A stretch of DNA of 64,000 nt from Lewinellaceae bacterium (GTDB lineage Bacteria > Bacteroidota > Bacteroidia > Chitinophagales > Saprospiraceae): positions 62,001-126,000 of the forward strand of contig JACJYA010000005.1 of NCBI GenBank assembly GCA_020636315.1, given 5' to 3'. The translations under genes were made by a program, and so were the position numbers. Numbering within the stretch: the stretch's first letter is position 1; each line of letters begins with the position of its first letter. Shown in pieces: positions 25,801 through 33,659 of this stretch. The notes under the pieces were generated by a model. It was not told the origin of the DNA. It ran no database searches and saw nothing but the letters and a program-made list of their open reading frames with translations.

Positions 25801-26300
25801 AGCTGTTTTTTGAAATACTCGTTGTACTCCGGCTTGCCATAAAGCGGGTTATTGCGGTCCCAGGGCGAGAGGTAAACGCCCATTTTGAGGCCATATTCCC
25901 GGCAGGCGTCGGAGAGTTCCTTCAGCAGGTCGCCCTTCCCGTCCCGCCAGGGGCTGTTCTTCACACTGTGCTCGGTGTATTTCGAAGGCCAGAGACAGAA
26001 TCCGTCGTGGTGCTTGGCGGTGATGATGATGCCTTTCATGCCGGCTGCTTTGGCAACGCGCGCCCATTGCCGGCAGTCGAGTTGAGTGGGGTTGAAGATA
26101 TCCGGGCTTTCCGTACCGTGCCCCCATTCCAGGTCCGAGAAGGTGTTGATGTTGAAGTGGATGAAGGCGTAGTAATCGAGCTGGTGCCAGGCGAGCTGGC
26201 GGGAAGATGGAGTGGGAGTTAGGGGAAGAGGAGCAGTGGGCTGAGCATGAAAAAGGAAAGGCTGCAGAAACAGGATCAGGGCGAAGGTTGCAGGTTTCAT
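22863..26300 (-). CDS. Secreted double GH29 alpha-L-fucosidase with discoidin and chitobiase C-terminal domains
   Basis: This 1145-residue exported protein (signal peptide FALILFLQPFLFHAQ) contains two complete GH29 domains. The first (residues about 35-330) has YAFIHFNINTFSDLEWG, TAKHHDGFCLW and VWFDGAV with Asp183 as likely nucleophile. A discoidin-like beta-sandwich follows (about 345-465). The second GH29 domain (about 480-830) has FGMFIHWGAYAVPAG, TSKHHDGFCLWDS and LWFDGEW with Asp663. Then come a chitobiase-like C-terminal domain (ARIFYTLDGSEPT, about 930-985) and a second discoidin-like domain (about 1000-1145). From motif style I infer that the first is closer to GH29-B (alpha-1,3/4) and the second to GH29-A. 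Two catalytic units in one chain suggest sequential attack on fucosylated algal or animal glycans. Confidence 0.9.
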   Translation of the reverse strand: MKPATFALILFLQPFLFHAQPTAPLPLTPTPSSRQLAWHQLDYYAFIHFNINTFSDLEWGHGTESPDIFNPTQLDCRQWARVAKAAGMKGIIITAKHHDGFCLWPSKYTEHSVKNSPWRDGKGDLLKELSDACREYGLKMGVYLSPWDRNNPLYGKPEYNEYFKKQLEEVLTGYGDIFEVWFDGAVSEEFKGQQIYDWPGFIATVRKYQPDAVIFSDAGPDIRWVGTERGFANPTNWCTLNRDDYYPGTPRYLELRSGNKNGTHWVPAEVDVSIRPGWYYHADEDDRVKSGEHLEQIYYNSVGRNANLLLNLPVDRRGLVHENDVKALMDLRGRLYATFTNNLAAGARVEASNTRGEGFEASLLTDGDNQTYWATQDGVKKGTLVVTLPAPQTFNVVELREYLPLGQRIEAVNVKAWKNGGWKNVADVTTVGNHRFIRIPRITTDKLRIEVSAMASPALSTLALYHRPHDNYLLESEEEFDERMAWWRNAGFGMFIHWGAYAVPAGIHKGKEASGVGEWIMNTGQIPVEEYEPYARQFNPVEFDAEEWVRIAKDAGMKYIVITSKHHDGFCLWDSKVTDYDIMDTSPFGRDILKELRDACDKAGIKLCFYHSIMDWHHPDAQGKDFGNANPDGPDFADYRENYLKPQLRELVENYNPNVLWFDGEWINEWTEEQGKDLYQYVRSLKPDIIINNRVGKGRQGMQGMNREGDDVGDFGTPEQEILDYGSADLDWESCMTMNDTWGFKKNDHNWKSAQTLIHNLVDIAAKGGNYLLNVGPTAKGLIPAPSVERLREIGDWMAINAPVVYNSRMWHQYKEGENVRYTTDAEGRVYATCLEWPGEALHLKYVRPREGSEIVMLGFETQLKWTFDPQKGLTIQLPAELQEERNRPCRYAWAFRMEATLPEVTATPTFHRQGRDVEKLDIFSDDTIVNLHCATPGARIFYTLDGSEPTVESKQYSCNIALTETATIKAIAVKDGMVISPASVADFRRSRYNSIQLKHPYSEKYDAGGPLGLIDGRNGSTTFADGNWQGFEGKDFQATIDLGSVQPLSLIKTTFLRDIGAWIFAPEWVQFELSEDGEQFHPLPRFKVPAARQGDPTEVLEYSIETEMKGRFVRITAKNIGICPEWHAGAGGKAWLFVDEVVVE

Positions 26301-26481
26301 TTGCAGAGCGATTTTGTCGTACGGAATGCACTTTCGTTCGTTACCAAAGCATCACCTCCAAACATCTCCAAAAAAAATGAAATTACCCAAAACATAATCA
26401 GAATTATTGTGTTCGGAACGTGATTGTCCTCATATCACCAAAAAAACTGACTCAAAGGCGGATCGCTTTGATTGCACTTCC

Positions 26482-26512
26482 TTGATTTCACCTGGGTTGT
26501 GCCTATAGTTTG
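26482..26512 (+). promoter_or_regulatory. Candidate promoter for the fasciclin-repeat gene
   Basis: TTG (26482-26484), 19 bp, then TATAGTTTG (26504-26512), which is the Bacteroidota -33/-7 arrangement with one extra base in the -7 box. The start codon follows 60 bp downstream. Confidence 0.45.
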
Positions 26513-26571
26513 CTGCCTTTAGAATATTAATTTTTCTTAACACATACTCCTCCACACAAAATTATGCAAGT

Positions 26572-29500
26572 ATGAAACTTTTCTATCTATTCCCATTTTT
26601 ACTGTTCGGTGTAATGGGGTACTCGCAATTCAACCTGCCGGTTGATTTCCAATCGAGCACCATTACTTATGTCCTGACGGATTTCGGCGGCAATACTTCT
26701 TTGGTAGTATCTGATCCTACTGATGTAAGTAACAACGTTGCGCAATCCACAAAAACCAGTACTGCGGAACTTTGGGCCGGCACCACGATGGGTACCGATG
26801 ATGGTTTTGATTCCCCCATCCCTTTTTCCACCATCCAGACCAAGATGACGGTTAGAGTCTGGTCACCGGATGCTGGTATTCCTGTTCGGTTAAAGGTAGA
26901 AGATTCAGCTGACCCTGGCAAAAGCGTAGAAACAGAAGCCAATACCACCGTTGCTATGGCCTGGGAAACTTTGGAGTTCGACTTCGCCAATGAAGTGCCC
27001 GGAACCGCTCCGCTCAACCTGGCCAATAGCTACGATAAGGCTTCCATATTTTTCAATTTTGGTACTACCGGCGCGGATGCCGGCGAAAAAACCTACTACT
27101 GGGACGATGTTGAACTGGTTCCCGCCCCCGATTCCACCGTGGTTGACATCATCGTCAACAGCCCGGACCACGAGACACTGGAAACGGCGGTTATCGCCGC
27201 CGGCCTGGATGACGACCTGAGCGGCTTCGGCCCCTTCACGGTCTTTGCCCCCACGGATGCTGCTTTTGCCGCCCTGCCTGCCGGCGCACTGGATGCCCTG
27301 CTGGCGGACCCGACGGGCGCACTGGCCGAAGTGCTTTTGTACCATGTGCTGGGCGCCGAGGTATTATCCACGAGCCTGACGGATGGCCAGATGGCGGCTA
27401 CCCTGCAGGGTGCTGACATTACGGTAACGATCGACGGCGGCAATGTTTTCATCAACAATGCCATGGTCACGGTGGCCGACCTGCAGGCCGACAATGGGGT
27501 GGTGCACGTCATTGACGCGGTGCTGCTGCCTCCTGCTCAGATAGACCTGCCCATTACTTTCGATGACCCCAATGTGGATTACAACCTTACCGATTTTGGC
27601 GGCAATGCTTCCTCTATTGTGGTTGACCCGACTGACCCGTCCAACATGGTGGGGCAAGCCATCAGAACTGCAGATGCCCTGATATTTGCGGGCACTACGA
27701 TGGGAGCAGACGGCCTTGCCAACCCCATTCCGTTCACGGCCAGCCAAACCCAAATGACGGTCCGGGTATGGTCGCCGGAAGCCGGCATTCCCGTCCGCCT
27801 GAAAGTAGAGGACGCCACGAATCCCGCCATTAGCGTAGAAACGGAAGCCAATACGGCCGTTGCCATGGAATGGGACACCCTGACCTTTAACTTTAACAAT
27901 GAGGTGCCCGGCACCGCGCCGATCAACCTGGCCAATACCTATGACAAGGCCTCCATCTTTTTCAACTTCGGAGCAGAAGGGGCGGTTGTCGGCGAGCAAA
28001 CCTACTACTGGGATGACGTAGAACTTGTTCCTCTGCCCGATTCCACCGTTGTTGACATCATCGTCAACAGCCCGGACCACGAGACGCTGGAAACGGCGGT
28101 TATTGCCGCCGGCCTGGATGACGACCTGAGCGGGGTTGGCCCTTTCACGGTCTTTGCCCCCACGGATGCCGCTTTTGCCGCCCTGCCTGCCGGCGCACTG
28201 GATGCCCTGCTGGCGGACCCGACGGGCGCACTGGCCGAAGTACTTTTGTATCATGTGCTGGGCGCCGAGGTATTGTCTTCGAGCCTGACGGATGGACAGA
28301 TTGCGGCGACCCTGCAGGGTGCTGACATTACAGTTACCATCGACGGCGGTAATGTTTTCATCAACGACGCCATGGTGACGGTGGCCGACCTGCGGGCCGA
28401 CAACGGCGTGGTGCACGTCATTGACGCGGTGCTGCTGCCTCCTGCTCAGATAGACCTGCCCATTACTTTCGATGACCCCAATGTGGATTACAACCTTGCC
28501 GATTTTGGCGGCAATGCTTCCTCTATTGTAGTTGACCCGACGGACGCATCCAACATGGTGGGGCAGGCCATCAGAACTGCAGATGCCCTGGTATTTGCAG
28601 GCACGACGATGGGAGCAGACGGCCTTGCCAACCCCATTCCGTTCACGGCCAACCAAACCCAAATGACGGTCCGGGTATGGTCGCCGGAAGCCGGCATTCC
28701 CGTCCGCCTGAAAGTAGAGGACGCCACGAATCCCGCCATTAGCGTAGAAACGGAAGTCAATACTTCTGTCGCTATGGAATGGGAAACCCTGACCTTTAAC
28801 TTTAGCAATGAGGTGCCCGGCACCGCGCCGATCAACCTGGCCAATACCTACGACAAGATCTCCATCTTTTTCAACTTCGGAGCAGAAGGGGCGGTTGTCG
28901 GCGAGCAAACCTATTACTGGGATGATGTGGAACTCGCTCCCGCTCCTGATTTCACCGTTGTCGATATTATCGTCAACAGCCCGGACCACGAGACGCTGGA
29001 AACAGCGGTTATCGCCGCCGGCCTGGATGACGACCTGAGCGGCGCCGGCCCCTTCACGGTCTTTGCCCCCACAGATGCCGCTTTTGATGCGCTGCCCGCC
29101 GGCGCACTGGATGCCCTGCTGGCGGACCCGACGGGCGCACTGGCTGAAGTACTTTTGTACCATGTACTGGGCGCCGAGGTATTGTCTTCGAGCCTGACGG
29201 ATGGCCAGATGGCGACAACCCTGCAAGGTGCTGACATTACGGTAACGATCGACGGCGGCAATGTTTTCATCAACGACGCCATGGTGACGGTGGCTGACCT
29301 TCAGGCCGACAATGGGGTGGTTCACGTCATTGACGCGGTGCTGCTTCCTCCTGCTCAGATAGACCTGCCCATTACTTTTGACGACCCCAATGTGGATTAC
29401 AACCTTGCCGATTTCGGCGGCAATGCTTCCTCAATTGTGGTTGACCCGACTGACCCGTCCAACATGGTTGGGCAGGCTGTCAAAACTGCGACAGCCGAAT

Positions 29501-30531
29501 TGTGGGCGGGCACTACGATGGGAGGAGATGGCCTTGCCAACCCCGTTCCTTTTGCTGACGGTGATACCAAAATGACCGTCCGGGTATGGTCGCCCGATGC
29601 CGGCATTCCCATTCGCTTAAAAGCGGAAGACGCCACCAATCCGGCAATTAGTGTAGAAACCGAAGCTACTACTACTGTGGCAATGGCCTGGGAAACCCTG
29701 GAGTTCGACTTCAGCAATGAAGCTATGGGCACCGCTCCTATTGACTTTGCCAATACTTACGACAAGATCTCCATCTTTTTCAACTTTGGAACCACTGGTG
29801 CCGATGCCGGCGAAAAAACATACTACTGGGATGATGTAGAGTTTGGAGCCAAAGTAACGGTTGTGGATATCGTTGTGAACAGCCCCGATCATGAGACGCT
29901 GGAAACAGCGGTAATCGCTGCTGAGCTGGACGATGACCTGAGCGGCGCCGGCCCCTTTACGGTTTTTGCACCTACCGATGATGCATTTGCGGCACTGCCG
30001 GCCGGAACTCTGGATGCCTTACTGGCTGACCCCACCGGTATTTTGGCCCAGATATTACTCTACCATGTGCTCGGTGCTGAAGTCTATTCAACGGATCTGA
30101 CAGATGGACAGATGGCAACTACCTTACAGGGAGAAGACATTACCGTAACCATCAACGGTGACGGTGTCTTCATTAACGACGCCATGGTGACGGTAGCCGA
30201 TATTCCAGCTGACAATGGCGTGGTCCATGTCATTGACGCCGTTCTTCTGCCTCCTTCAATAAACGGAACGGGCTTTTTACCGGCAGCAGCAAATGGCATA
30301 CAGGTGTCACCGAACCCTGCCAATTCCTATGTGAACATTGAATTTGCCGAAGCCTTAAGGAGTGCTGTCCAGCTTACCCTTTACGATGCTACCGGCAAGG
30401 TGTTGAAGCAGGAACAGATCCGGGATCAGGTGTCTCAGGTCAATACCAGTGGCCTTAAGCCCGGCGCCTATTTCCTGCGATTTGACAGCGATTCCGCCAG
30501 TTACTACCAGAAGGTGATGATTGCCAGATAA
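26572..30531 (+). CDS. T9SS-exported protein with four alternating beta-sandwich and fasciclin (FAS1) domains
   Basis: The 1319-residue protein starts with a signal peptide (MKLFYLFPFLLFGVMGYSQ). It then alternates four times between a carbohydrate-binding-like beta-sandwich of about 165 residues (DFGGNASSIVVDPTD, MTVRVWSPEAGIPVRLKVED, YYWDDVEL) and a FAS1 domain of about 135 residues (VDIIVNSPDHETLETAVIAA, GPFTVFAPTDAAFAALPAG, LLYHVLGAEVLS, NGVVHVIDAVLLPP). The unit is 303 residues in the first two steps and 301 in the last. The C-terminal NGIQVSPNPANSYVNIEF to YYQKVMIAR is a type IX sorting domain. FAS1 domains mediate cell adhesion, so this is probably a surface adhesin or matrix protein. 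The repeats are almost identical at DNA level, so assembly collapse is possible. Confidence 0.92.
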   Translation: MKLFYLFPFLLFGVMGYSQFNLPVDFQSSTITYVLTDFGGNTSLVVSDPTDVSNNVAQSTKTSTAELWAGTTMGTDDGFDSPIPFSTIQTKMTVRVWSPDAGIPVRLKVEDSADPGKSVETEANTTVAMAWETLEFDFANEVPGTAPLNLANSYDKASIFFNFGTTGADAGEKTYYWDDVELVPAPDSTVVDIIVNSPDHETLETAVIAAGLDDDLSGFGPFTVFAPTDAAFAALPAGALDALLADPTGALAEVLLYHVLGAEVLSTSLTDGQMAATLQGADITVTIDGGNVFINNAMVTVADLQADNGVVHVIDAVLLPPAQIDLPITFDDPNVDYNLTDFGGNASSIVVDPTDPSNMVGQAIRTADALIFAGTTMGADGLANPIPFTASQTQMTVRVWSPEAGIPVRLKVEDATNPAISVETEANTAVAMEWDTLTFNFNNEVPGTAPINLANTYDKASIFFNFGAEGAVVGEQTYYWDDVELVPLPDSTVVDIIVNSPDHETLETAVIAAGLDDDLSGVGPFTVFAPTDAAFAALPAGALDALLADPTGALAEVLLYHVLGAEVLSSSLTDGQIAATLQGADITVTIDGGNVFINDAMVTVADLRADNGVVHVIDAVLLPPAQIDLPITFDDPNVDYNLADFGGNASSIVVDPTDASNMVGQAIRTADALVFAGTTMGADGLANPIPFTANQTQMTVRVWSPEAGIPVRLKVEDATNPAISVETEVNTSVAMEWETLTFNFSNEVPGTAPINLANTYDKISIFFNFGAEGAVVGEQTYYWDDVELAPAPDFTVVDIIVNSPDHETLETAVIAAGLDDDLSGAGPFTVFAPTDAAFDALPAGALDALLADPTGALAEVLLYHVLGAEVLSSSLTDGQMATTLQGADITVTIDGGNVFINDAMVTVADLQADNGVVHVIDAVLLPPAQIDLPITFDDPNVDYNLADFGGNASSIVVDPTDPSNMVGQAVKTATAELWAGTTMGGDGLANPVPFADGDTKMTVRVWSPDAGIPIRLKAEDATNPAISVETEATTTVAMAWETLEFDFSNEAMGTAPIDFANTYDKISIFFNFGTTGADAGEKTYYWDDVEFGAKVTVVDIVVNSPDHETLETAVIAAELDDDLSGAGPFTVFAPTDDAFAALPAGTLDALLADPTGILAQILLYHVLGAEVYSTDLTDGQMATTLQGEDITVTINGDGVFINDAMVTVADIPADNGVVHVIDAVLLPPSINGTGFLPAAANGIQVSPNPANSYVNIEFAEALRSAVQLTLYDATGKVLKQEQIRDQVSQVNTSGLKPGAYFLRFDSDSASYYQKVMIAR
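27130..29850 (+). repeat. Three near-identical 0.9-kb tandem repeat units in the fasciclin gene
   Basis: Equivalent codons start at 27130, 28039, 28948 and 29851, giving periods of 909, 909 and 903 bp. Long stretches are identical between units, while the outer copies (before 27130 and after 29851) are more diverged. That pattern points to recent internal duplication or gene conversion of the central units. Confidence 0.85.
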
Positions 30532-30590
30532 GGGCAAAAGGCCCGACATTTCAGAGTTTGTTCAAATTTTAAACAAACCCTTACCCCCTA

Positions 30591-30627
30591 CCCCCTGTAC
30601 TTTCGCAAGGAAGTGCAGGGGGTTTTT
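30591..30627 (+). terminator. Rho-independent terminator after the fasciclin gene
   Basis: A 12-bp stem (CCCCCTGTACTT with AAGTGCAGGGGG, one G-T pair) closes an 8-base loop and is followed by five T. It lies 60 bp after the stop codon. Confidence 0.85.
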
Positions 30628-30772
30628 GATATGAAAGATATTTAGAAAAGCCTTTAAGGCCAGAGCTGTGGTGGTTTAGGCGTGCTGTGAGTAAGAAACA
30701 GAAATTTGGACTATTTAATCCAAGTTGCGATGGTCAAAATCGGCCGGCCAAAAAGCTTGATCGCAGCTTAGA

Positions 30773-31774
30773 TTATTTAGCTTCTGAAGGTAAATTCCCA
30801 TTCTCCATTAATTCTTTAATAATCGCTTCCACCTTCTCTAGGGGCACTTCTACCAGGTCAGCGATTTCCTCAACAGGCATATTCTTTTTCCAGGCCCGTA
30901 TTATGACTTTGCGCTCTTTTTCTTCAATGCCCTGTTCAATGCCCTGTTCAATACCCTGTTCAATGCCTTGTTCAATGCCTTGTTCGAGCCCTTCCTGATG
31001 TCCCTGTTTACGGCCTTCTGAAAGCCCTTTTTCTTTTAATTCGTGCAAAATAGCTTCTTCGATTCCCATGGCTTGCTTTGATTTGGTGATTTTATAAATG
31101 CCCTCTTCAAATTTATGGAAATAATCTCCTATATCAAAAGGGATATAAAATTTGATAAAGTTCAGAAGTTTTCTGATTTTTTCCCTGGCCACTTCATGTT
31201 GAAGAAGATGGCGCACCAGCTTCATTTTGATATCCAGGCGCTGTTCGTCGTCTTTCAGTTTCAAGTCCAGTTCCCGGCGTGCTATTTCCATCACCAGGCC
31301 AAAAAGATTATCCGCCCTGCGCAGTGACTTTGGAGGGTGGTCGATTAAGGTAAACGTGTTGAAGTGATAGATCAGTTCAGTGCCAAAAAAGGCCTCCCTG
31401 TATTCTGAATTATGGTACTGGCGATTGGTATCAGTATAAATAGCTAATGCGGTGAGTGGGCGGTTATAGCGATCTTTGATGCGATAGGCATACTGAAACA
31501 TTCGCTTAGAAAATCCTGGGTCCGGATAGCCCTGAACTTCCACATGTACCAAAAACCATTGTTCCCTACCATCTTTGAGATAGGCTCGGATCAATTTATC
31601 TGCATGCCGGTGTTTGGATTCCGCCTGGGGCGATAGTTTTTCCAACTCCTTATCCAGAAAGGTGAATCCCTTATCAAATTTGATCAGATTGACAAAACCA
31701 GGGAAGAAATAACGGACGAACTCTTCAACTAAATCCTCAATAATCCCCTTCCACAAAGTGTCCTTATTTACCAT
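30773..31774 (-). CDS. Rpn family recombination-promoting nuclease/putative transposase
   Basis: The 333-residue protein has a PD-(D/E)XK nuclease core of the Rpn/DUF4351-like group: SKHRHADKLIRAYLKDGREQWFLVHVEVQG gives the Asp, the Glu and the following Gln in place of the usual Lys spacing. FSKRMFQYAYRIKDRYNRPL and LAIYTD are family blocks. The tail contains a short tandem repeat EQGI (five copies) followed by a predicted helix-turn-helix (VEEIADLVEVPLEKVEAIIKEL). Rpn proteins of E. coli are nucleases that raise RecA-independent recombination, and some act in phage defence. The gene is alone on its strand. The 12-bp repeat keeps the frame, so copy-number changes would alter linker length only. 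Confidence 0.85.
   Translation of the reverse strand: MVNKDTLWKGIIEDLVEEFVRYFFPGFVNLIKFDKGFTFLDKELEKLSPQAESKHRHADKLIRAYLKDGREQWFLVHVEVQGYPDPGFSKRMFQYAYRIKDRYNRPLTALAIYTDTNRQYHNSEYREAFFGTELIYHFNTFTLIDHPPKSLRRADNLFGLVMEIARRELDLKLKDDEQRLDIKMKLVRHLLQHEVAREKIRKLLNFIKFYIPFDIGDYFHKFEEGIYKITKSKQAMGIEEAILHELKEKGLSEGRKQGHQEGLEQGIEQGIEQGIEQGIEQGIEEKERKVIIRAWKKNMPVEEIADLVEVPLEKVEAIIKELMENGNLPSEAK
30925..30984 (-). repeat. Five 12-bp tandem repeats inside the Rpn-like gene
   Basis: Five units of CAATRCCYTGTT (plus-strand reading) encode repeated Glu-Gln-Gly-Ile on the minus strand. Similar imperfect units continue on both sides (EGLEQ, GIEE). Because each unit is four codons long, gain or loss changes the linker between the nuclease part and the C-terminal helix-turn-helix without a frameshift. 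Confidence 0.85.
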
Positions 31775-32345
31775 GAGCGCGGTGTTTGAGGTAAAATACG
31801 AAAAAATGAAAAAGAAACAAAAAGATTTATTTTAAAATATTTTGTTTTAAAGGAATTCAGCCTTCTCTTTATTTTTGAGAAAACTTTTATATGTACCTCA
31901 TCTCCAGCAACACATACATAAACACCATACCCCTTTATACGACGTCCGTTCATTTGCCTTCAGGAATGAGGTCCTCAAAACCAATGGTGAAGACCGAACT
32001 TATCACGCGGGAGCATATCTTGGAGATGGCCTGCAGGAAGGCGCAGCTTTTTCGGCTGTAAGAGTTGCCGAACTGGCCGGATAGGAAGGAACTGGCCCCA
32101 AAGTTCGGGGAGGTTGTACTTCTTATATTCTGAAAATGTTATTATGTTGGAATTCGCTAAAGAATAAGAGTCTGCTGGTTTGACTTTCCGGGGTTTGGTT
32201 ATCTTTAATGTATTATTGATTAACATCCGGATAGCTCAGATTTCTGTCTCTTTTCAAAGATTGGTTTTGATTATCAGAGTTTTGCGAACGGCGCCCGTCT
32301 CTGTAGTAGGGTGAAAATTTCGAATACTCCCTTAACACTCGTTCT
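31775..32345. other. 571-bp intergenic region with a gene relic
   Basis: AT-rich DNA upstream of the Rpn-like gene, then a remnant of a flavoprotein C-terminus (31950-32084), then the upstream region of the glycosylase gene. No complete gene is seen. Confidence 0.5.
31950..32084 (+). pseudogene. Relic of the C-terminus of an FAD-dependent oxidoreductase
   Basis: The last residues of a short open frame, RTYHAGAYLGDGLQEGAAF followed by SAVRVAELAG, resemble the FAD-pyrophosphate-binding end of amine-oxidase-like flavoproteins (pattern R-T-x-x-x-G-A-x-x-G-x-G-x-x-E then S/A-x-x-V-A). Nothing upstream supports the rest of such a protein: the preceding 30 codons (HLQQHIHKHHTP) are not family-like. 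I read it as the decayed end of a deleted gene. Confidence 0.4.
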
Positions 32346-33548
32346 ATGCACCCGATCTCCCTCAAGGAAGCCCGCCTCCTGGCCATCCACAGCCAGGGGC
32401 TCACTACCGCCCATCCCTTCAAGGGTAAAAAAGGCGCATTGCAGGCAATAGAACAGATCGGTTATGCTCAGATCGACACTCTTGCCGTTGTAAAACGGGC
32501 TCACCACCACGTCCTTTGGAGCCGGGTGGACGGCTATCAGCCTCATCACCTGCATCAATTGGTTGAGGAAAAGTCGGTGTTCGAGTACTGGGCCCACGCC
32601 GCTGCCTACCTGCCCATGCGCGATTACCGGTTCACCATCCCCCGGCAGGAGGAAGTGCGGGCCAGTGACGGCATGTGGCACCACCGGAACCCCGGGCTGA
32701 TCAAATATGCGCTGGATCGCATCCGGGCTGAAGGCCCCCTGATGTCCCGGGATTTTGATAAGGGGAAATTAAAACTGTACTTCGGCAACAATAAGGAAGG
32801 CTGGTCAGCTTCCGCGATCAGCCATACGCTCTTTCAGCTTTTTATGGAGGGGGAACTGATGGTGGCGGGCCGTAAAGGTTTCCAGAAAATATACGACCTC
32901 ACCGAACGCGCCCTGCCCGCCGATGTAGATACCCGCCGGCCTAACCGGGAGGAGTACATCCACTTCCTGATTGAGCGGGATATTCGCGCCCATGGCCTGC
33001 TCAAAGCGGGGGAGATCGGCTACCTCATCAAAAATTCCGCTGCTGATATTAACCGTCGGCTTGTGCAAATGGTGGAAGCCGGCGAACTTATTCAGCTCAA
33101 GGTTGAAGGACAGGAGGCTCCCTATTATGCCTTTCCCTCCGCTTTGGAAAAACTGGAAAACCTTTCTCGGGAGCGCCGCATTCGCATCCTTTCCCCTTTT
33201 GACAACCTCGTCATCCAGCGCAGGCGGCTGGAAGAATTGTTCGGGTTTTCTTACACCCTGGAGTGTTACGTGCCCAAAGACAAACGCAAGGTGGGGTACT
33301 TCAGCCTCCCGTTGTTGCGCGGCAATGAGTTCACCGGCCAGATAGACCTCAAGGCGGAGCGCAAAAGCCAGGTACTTCACGTCAAAAACCTGGTGTGGGA
33401 AAAGGGTAAGGCCAAACAGGAACACCTTTGGAAAGCCCTGGCCCGCAGCCTGCAGGAGTTTGCCGCCTTCAATGATTGTAAGAGCCTTGATCCGGCAGCC
33501 ACCCTGCCGGATCTGGGCAGAAACATGCTGAAATGGAACCAGGATTAG
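32346..33548 (+). CDS. AlkZ/YcaQ-like winged-helix DNA glycosylase (HTH_42, DUF1006)
   Basis: The 400-residue protein belongs to the HTH_42 family, whose members AlkZ and YcaQ excise bulky alkylated bases and unhook interstrand crosslinks. The catalytic QxD motif is Gln42-Ile43-Asp44 in IGYAQIDTLAVVKRAHHHVLWSRV. Further family blocks are FEYWAHAAAYLPMRDYRF, the winged-helix segments and ILSPFDNLVIQRRRLEELFGF. Length and motif order are normal, so it should be active. It probably protects DNA against alkylating or crosslinking natural products. It stands alone, between the flavoprotein relic and an unknown secreted protein. Confidence 0.9.
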   Translation: MHPISLKEARLLAIHSQGLTTAHPFKGKKGALQAIEQIGYAQIDTLAVVKRAHHHVLWSRVDGYQPHHLHQLVEEKSVFEYWAHAAAYLPMRDYRFTIPRQEEVRASDGMWHHRNPGLIKYALDRIRAEGPLMSRDFDKGKLKLYFGNNKEGWSASAISHTLFQLFMEGELMVAGRKGFQKIYDLTERALPADVDTRRPNREEYIHFLIERDIRAHGLLKAGEIGYLIKNSAADINRRLVQMVEAGELIQLKVEGQEAPYYAFPSALEKLENLSRERRIRILSPFDNLVIQRRRLEELFGFSYTLECYVPKDKRKVGYFSLPLLRGNEFTGQIDLKAERKSQVLHVKNLVWEKGKAKQEHLWKALARSLQEFAAFNDCKSLDPAATLPDLGRNMLKWNQD

Positions 33549-33659
33549 GCGGATTTTGCAGAAGAATGAACAAGGCCGCTTTTTATTACATCATTGTAAT
33601 GAATATTTTTGCGGAAAAAGTGGTTTTTGAAAGGAACGAGTTTTCCCAAAACGCTGCCT

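Noticed and set aside
27364..29325. A 653-codon minus-strand open frame across the fasciclin repeats
   Set aside because: It only reflects repeated coding DNA on the other strand; the plus-strand frame has clear domains, signal peptide and sorting tail.
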